DNA of 37,125 bases from Prochlorococcus sp. AG-363-O15 (GTDB taxonomy: Bacteria > Cyanobacteriota > Cyanobacteriia > PCC-6307 > Cyanobiaceae): positions 1 through 37,125 of the forward strand of contig QCFZ01000008.1 in NCBI GenBank assembly GCA_003278255.1, read 5' to 3'. Within the stretch, counting starts at the first letter, position 1. Each line of letters opens with the position of its first letter. The position numbers and the translations under genes were made by a program. Below the pieces are notes generated by a model. The model made no database searches. It worked only from the letters and a program-made list of their open reading frames with translations, and had not been told where the DNA came from. Below, piece after piece: positions 34,241 to 37,125 of the stretch.

Positions 34241-35533
34241 TTATTGAGATTCTTTTTGTGAAATAGCTTCATTATTTGACATTGAATCATAAGAACACCT
34301 AGCCCTAGTCATTCTTGGAGAAGGTGCCTGTCCAGACAATCCTTTCATCCATCCACGCCTTGCAATTTCATACAAAAGAACAGCTGTAGCCACAGATGCA
34401 TTAAGACTTGTAGTCACTCCTCTTAATGGAATTCTGACAAGCTGATCACAATGTCTTCTTGTAACTAATGAAATACCTTTATCTTCTGATCCAGTAACAA
34501 CAACCAAAGGACCACTTAAATCAGACTCTCCAAGTGTGACATCTCCTTCTTCTGCAAGTCCTATTACCCTATATCCAGTTTTTTTAAGTTCTTCTAACGA
34601 GCGATTCAGATTAACAACTCTCGCGACTGGAAGATGTTCCAATGCACCTGCTGCGACTTTGGCAACAGAACCTGTTAAACCAGCGCTACGTCTCTGAGGG
34701 AGTACTAAACCATGCGCACCCAACGCTTCAGCAGATCGCACTATCGCTCCTAGATTTTGCGGATCAGTAAGTCCATCAAGAGCGATTAATAATGGATTTT
34801 CATCAAGTTCCTTACATCCTTTAACAAGGGTTGCTAAATCAAGAGTTTCAGCTGCAGCTATTTGCAGAGCTATTCCCTGATGAACGGCTCCATGAGTTAA
34901 TTGTCCAAGACGAGCCCAAGAAACTTCTTCAACAAGTACACCAGAGGATTTAGCCTCTTTTAATAATTGAAGAAACCTAGAGGTACTTCTCACTTCTGAA
35001 GTGCACCAAATACGATGAATCGGTCTTTCAGCTTCGAGTGCAGCCTGAGTGGCATGTCTACCCCAAAGAAGATCATTTGGGGTGAATTCACTAAATGATT
35101 CTTTGCTATTTGATGAGCTATAAACCTCTCTATCAATATCTAAGGCTTTTAATTCATTTCTTTGCTGGTTGAATCTGCCTCGACGTTCATTTCGCGAGAT
35201 ACGATTATTGCCAGGTTCTTCCCTTGAAAATCTATCTTGTCTGTTTTTTCTATAAGAAGGAGTTGAAAACGAGCTGCTCTGTTTGGTGAGACCATCAATT
35301 CGTCTATCAGTATTAGTTCTATTTCTGTTGATTTTTTCATCTTTTGAAGAGTTTGAATAAACCTCTAATTCATCAGGACCTCTTCTTGATCGATAAGGAT
35401 TATCTTCTCGACTTGCTCTATTGCCCAGAGGGCGAGCATTTGAACCAGAAGACCTGTTAATTCCCTGCCTTCGACTGCTGGAACGACCAGAACGGAAGGA
35501 GTTGTTAGAACGGTTATCAAAACGAGAGCTCAT
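34241..35533 (-). CDS. rlmB: 23S rRNA guanosine-2251 2'-O-methyltransferase family (RlmB/TrmH)
   Basis: The C-terminal part (residues 154-410) is a SpoU/TrmH SPOUT methyltransferase: a substrate-binding domain from LLWGRHATQAALEAERPIHRIW, then LIALDGLTDPQNLGAIVRSAEALGAHG, GPLVVVTGSEDKGIS and VRIPLRGVTTSLNASVATAVLLYE. The first 150 residues are an unusual low-complexity extension rich in Ser, Arg and Asn, with no fold motif. The usual RlmB length is about 245 aa, so this protein carries a large extra tail. It is the third gene of a carA-STAS-Mini-III-rlmB run, 12 bases after Mini-III. Confidence 0.88.
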   Translation of the reverse strand: MSSRFDNRSNNSFRSGRSSSRRQGINRSSGSNARPLGNRASREDNPYRSRRGPDELEVYSNSSKDEKINRNRTNTDRRIDGLTKQSSSFSTPSYRKNRQDRFSREEPGNNRISRNERRGRFNQQRNELKALDIDREVYSSSNSKESFSEFTPNDLLWGRHATQAALEAERPIHRIWCTSEVRSTSRFLQLLKEAKSSGVLVEEVSWARLGQLTHGAVHQGIALQIAAAETLDLATLVKGCKELDENPLLIALDGLTDPQNLGAIVRSAEALGAHGLVLPQRRSAGLTGSVAKVAAGALEHLPVARVVNLNRSLEELKKTGYRVIGLAEEGDVTLGESDLSGPLVVVTGSEDKGISLVTRRHCDQLVRIPLRGVTTSLNASVATAVLLYEIARRGWMKGLSGQAPSPRMTRARCSYDSMSNNEAISQKESQ

Positions 35534-35545
35534 TCGATTAGTGGT

Positions 35546-35953
35546 CTATTGAAGATCAGTTGCGCTCTCCTCCAATCGATCCAGTAGTTCCGCTAATCGC
35601 GATGGATTTTTCAAAAAGAGCCAGCCAATCATTGTCTCAAATCCTGTGGCCTTGCCATAAGTAGCTGCATCCACTTTTCGTGGTCCTCGACCTGCTTTAT
35701 TTCGACCTCGTCTTGCTAAATCCTTCTCAAAATCTGAAAGGTGTGGTTCCAAAAACTTAATAGCTTCTGCTTGTGCTCCTGCCCTGACTTCAGAAACAAC
35801 AGCAACATGCAAGTCTCGAGATTTTCCTGGGCTATTGCAATGGCGAAGCCTTTGATGCATTTCCCAAACAGCATCGCCCAACCAAGCAAGTTGCAAGGGC
35901 CCTAAGGCTTCAGGATTGCCAAAAGGTTTCTGAGCACGAATCCAATCAGTCAA
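35546..35953 (-). CDS. mrnC: Mini-ribonuclease III (MrnC)
   Basis: The 135-aa protein consists of a single RNase III catalytic domain without the double-stranded RNA-binding domain. The signature LAWLGDAVWEMHQRLRH contains the metal-binding Asp. The middle RRGRNKAGRGPRKVDAATYGKATGFETMIGWLFL block is characteristic of Mini-III. Bacillus MrnC matures 23S rRNA. It overlaps the STAS gene by four bases and precedes rlmB by 12 bases, which suggests a shared role in 23S rRNA processing and modification. Confidence 0.92.
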   Translation of the reverse strand: MTDWIRAQKPFGNPEALGPLQLAWLGDAVWEMHQRLRHCNSPGKSRDLHVAVVSEVRAGAQAEAIKFLEPHLSDFEKDLARRGRNKAGRGPRKVDAATYGKATGFETMIGWLFLKNPSRLAELLDRLEESATDLQ

Positions 35954-36342
35954 GCTGCCAATTTGGTTAATGCAGTAGTCAAATCAGGAGCCAAGTGAAG
36001 GAAATCTTCTAATCGAACAAGCTTGATTGTTTGAACAACCCTTGCATTTCCAACAACGACAAAGGAACGTTTAGCTCTATTGCACTTTTTGGCTATTTGA
36101 ACTAATGCGCCTAAGCCTGACGAATCAATGAAATCAATATTACTCAAATCAATAACAACTGGATAAGGATTAGCCTGAAGCACATCCTCAACGTAATTAT
36201 TGAACTGTTTTTCAGAGTAGGCGTCTAGCTGTCCAGTGAAATGAAAGACAAGAGAACTAGAACGTTTCTCAAAACCACCTCTTAAGGAAACGGTGAGTCG
36301 CTGCAATTCAGTTATGGGATTAGCCTCTAGGACCTCTGGCAA
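35950..36342 (-). CDS. STAS-domain anti-sigma factor antagonist
   Basis: The 130-aa protein is a SpoIIAA/RsbV-type STAS domain: VFHFTGQLDAYSEKQF, then the phosphorylation loop VIDLSNIDFIDSSGLGALVQIAKK with S74/S75 as the likely phosphorylated serines, then VVVGNARVVQTIKLVRLEDFL. It would counter a serine-kinase anti-sigma factor. An RsbW-like protein is encoded at 7982-8452 in this window. The N-terminal extension of about 25 residues is unusual for RsbV. It lies 35 bases after carA and overlaps Mini-III by four bases. Confidence 0.9.
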   Translation of the reverse strand: MPEVLEANPITELQRLTVSLRGGFEKRSSSLVFHFTGQLDAYSEKQFNNYVEDVLQANPYPVVIDLSNIDFIDSSGLGALVQIAKKCNRAKRSFVVVGNARVVQTIKLVRLEDFLHLAPDLTTALTKLAA

Positions 36343-36377
36343 GAAGTGTAGTGATACTGAACAAACTCAACCACGAT

Positions 36378-37124
36378 TCAGCGACGATCTGCCATGAGTT
36401 GAACAAAACGAGAAAAGTGATAATCGGCATCATGCGGGCCAGGACTAGCCTCTGGGTGATATTGAATTCCAAAAACAGGTCGATCGCGCAAAGAAATTCC
36501 TGCAACAGTTTTGTCATTAAGATTAAAATGGGTTATTTCAACTGCTGATTGGGGTAATGATTCAGGATCAAGAGCAAATCCATGATTCTGACTTGTTATT
36601 TCAATACTTCCAGAAATTCCACATGGATGATTCAATCCTCTATGTCCATAAGGGAGCTTGAAAGTTTTCCCGCCCAAAGCAAGACCAAGAATTTGATGTC
36701 CTAGACAGATTCCGAATAAGGGGAGATTCTTTTTTTCTAAAAGACTCTTTGCTAGTTCAATTCCTTTCAATACAGCGGCAGGGTCCCCTGGGCCATTTGA
36801 TAAGAAAACACCTTCTGGATGCATATTTAGGACCTGAGAGACATCTGTTGTCGCAGGCAAAACCTCCACCTCACAACCATGTGACACCAAACGCTCAAGA
36901 ATTGAACGTTTAATGCCAAAATCAATTGCAATTACTTTATAAGGAGAATCTTTCTTTAATTTAATTCGTCGATCAAAACCAACAGATGAGGAATCGTTCC
37001 ATTTATAAGCCTGAGAAGTAGTTACTTGTTCTGCCAAATTCAAACCCTCCATCGCAGGAATTTTCTGAACCTTTTTTAAAAGTTTGATTGGCGATTGATT
37101 CTCTTTACTAGAAATCACTCCATT
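36378..37124 (-). CDS. carA: Carbamoyl-phosphate synthase small subunit, C-terminal part (5' end outside window)
   Basis: CarA hydrolyses glutamine and passes ammonia to CarB for arginine and pyrimidine synthesis. The frame is open beyond the window edge, so this is partial. The visible glutamine amidotransferase domain has [33 protein letters not shown], the nucleophile Cys in [25 protein letters not shown] (class I GATase elbow) and the catalytic His-Glu pair in [13 protein letters not shown]. The small-subunit N-terminal domain lies upstream. It is the first gene of the carA-STAS-Mini-III-rlmB run. Confidence 0.95.
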   Translation of the reverse strand, partial: NGVISSKENQSPIKLLKKVQKIPAMEGLNLAEQVTTSQAYKWNDSSSVGFDRRIKLKKDSPYKVIAIDFGIKRSILERLVSHGCEVEVLPATTDVSQVLNMHPEGVFLSNGPGDPAAVLKGIELAKSLLEKKNLPLFGICLGHQILGLALGGKTFKLPYGHRGLNHPCGISGSIEITSQNHGFALDPESLPQSAVEITHFNLNDKTVAGISLRDRPVFGIQYHPEASPGPHDADYHFSRFVQLMADRR

Positions 37125-37125
37125 C

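Noticed and set aside
1-37125. tRNA genes, CRISPR arrays, insertion sequences or prophage
   Set aside because: Reading both strands I saw no tRNA-like T-loops in gaps, no spaced repeats, and no transposase, integrase or phage structural genes.

Overview
The window looks like a chromosomal segment of a low-GC marine picocyanobacterium, most likely Prochlorococcus. The evidence is an AT-rich, densely packed genome with photosynthesis genes (Psb28, a GUN4 protein, a PAM68-type factor, a DUF1816 protein), a type I glutamine synthetase behind a textbook cyanobacterial NtcA promoter, many short picocyanobacterial hypotheticals, and no insertion sequences, tRNAs or CRISPR arrays. I do not assign a strain.

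Layout. 1-2018: the 3' end of a DUF697-type protein, a small membrane-protein gene (417-596, minus) overlapping it antisense, and a group II PLP decarboxylase. 2073-5400: tadA, a convergently overlapping class V aminotransferase, and glnA with NtcA control, followed by a long AT-rich hairpin. 5560-7981: a small exported protein, a SAM methyltransferase and two small conserved proteins. 7982-10331: an RsbW-like anti-sigma kinase and gun4 on minus, with mnmH divergent. 10392-12860: psb28 and two tandem AI-2E/PerM-type permeases in an overlapping run. 12878-18933 (minus): a tight cluster read as rsmA, ispE, DUF3082-type, a 31-aa membrane peptide, pdhB, secD, secF and a small membrane protein. 19044-20171: two small hypotheticals and rlmH. 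20189-22444: an SOS unit with a LexA-like box, umuD, umuC and an HExxH putative metallopeptidase. 22448-24852: a hypothetical and dnaG on minus. 24936-26598: an EamA transporter with a coupled mini-ORF, a 308-base stretch with a possible gene relic, and a glycine-zipper protein. 26701-28627: a lipoprotein, then ruvA, rpsO and a PAM68-like gene. 28663-37124 (minus): carA (partial), a STAS protein, Mini-III, rlmB, a DUF1816 protein, gatA and dnaE.

Functional threads. Nitrogen assimilation: glnA is NtcA-driven, and GlnA lacks the adenylylation tyrosine. Translation and RNA: tadA, mnmH, rsmA, rlmH, rlmB, Mini-III, rpsO and gatA. Replication and repair: dnaG, dnaE, ruvA and umuDC. Protein export: secDF. 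Photosynthesis support: gun4, psb28 and a PAM68-like factor. Partner switching: an RsbW-like kinase and a STAS antagonist lie 27 kb apart.

I did not find a clear new multi-gene system. The most useful leads are three very short genes or mini-ORFs with good ribosome-binding sites, the HExxH protein in the SOS neighbourhood, the glnA regulatory architecture and the hairpin behind glnA.
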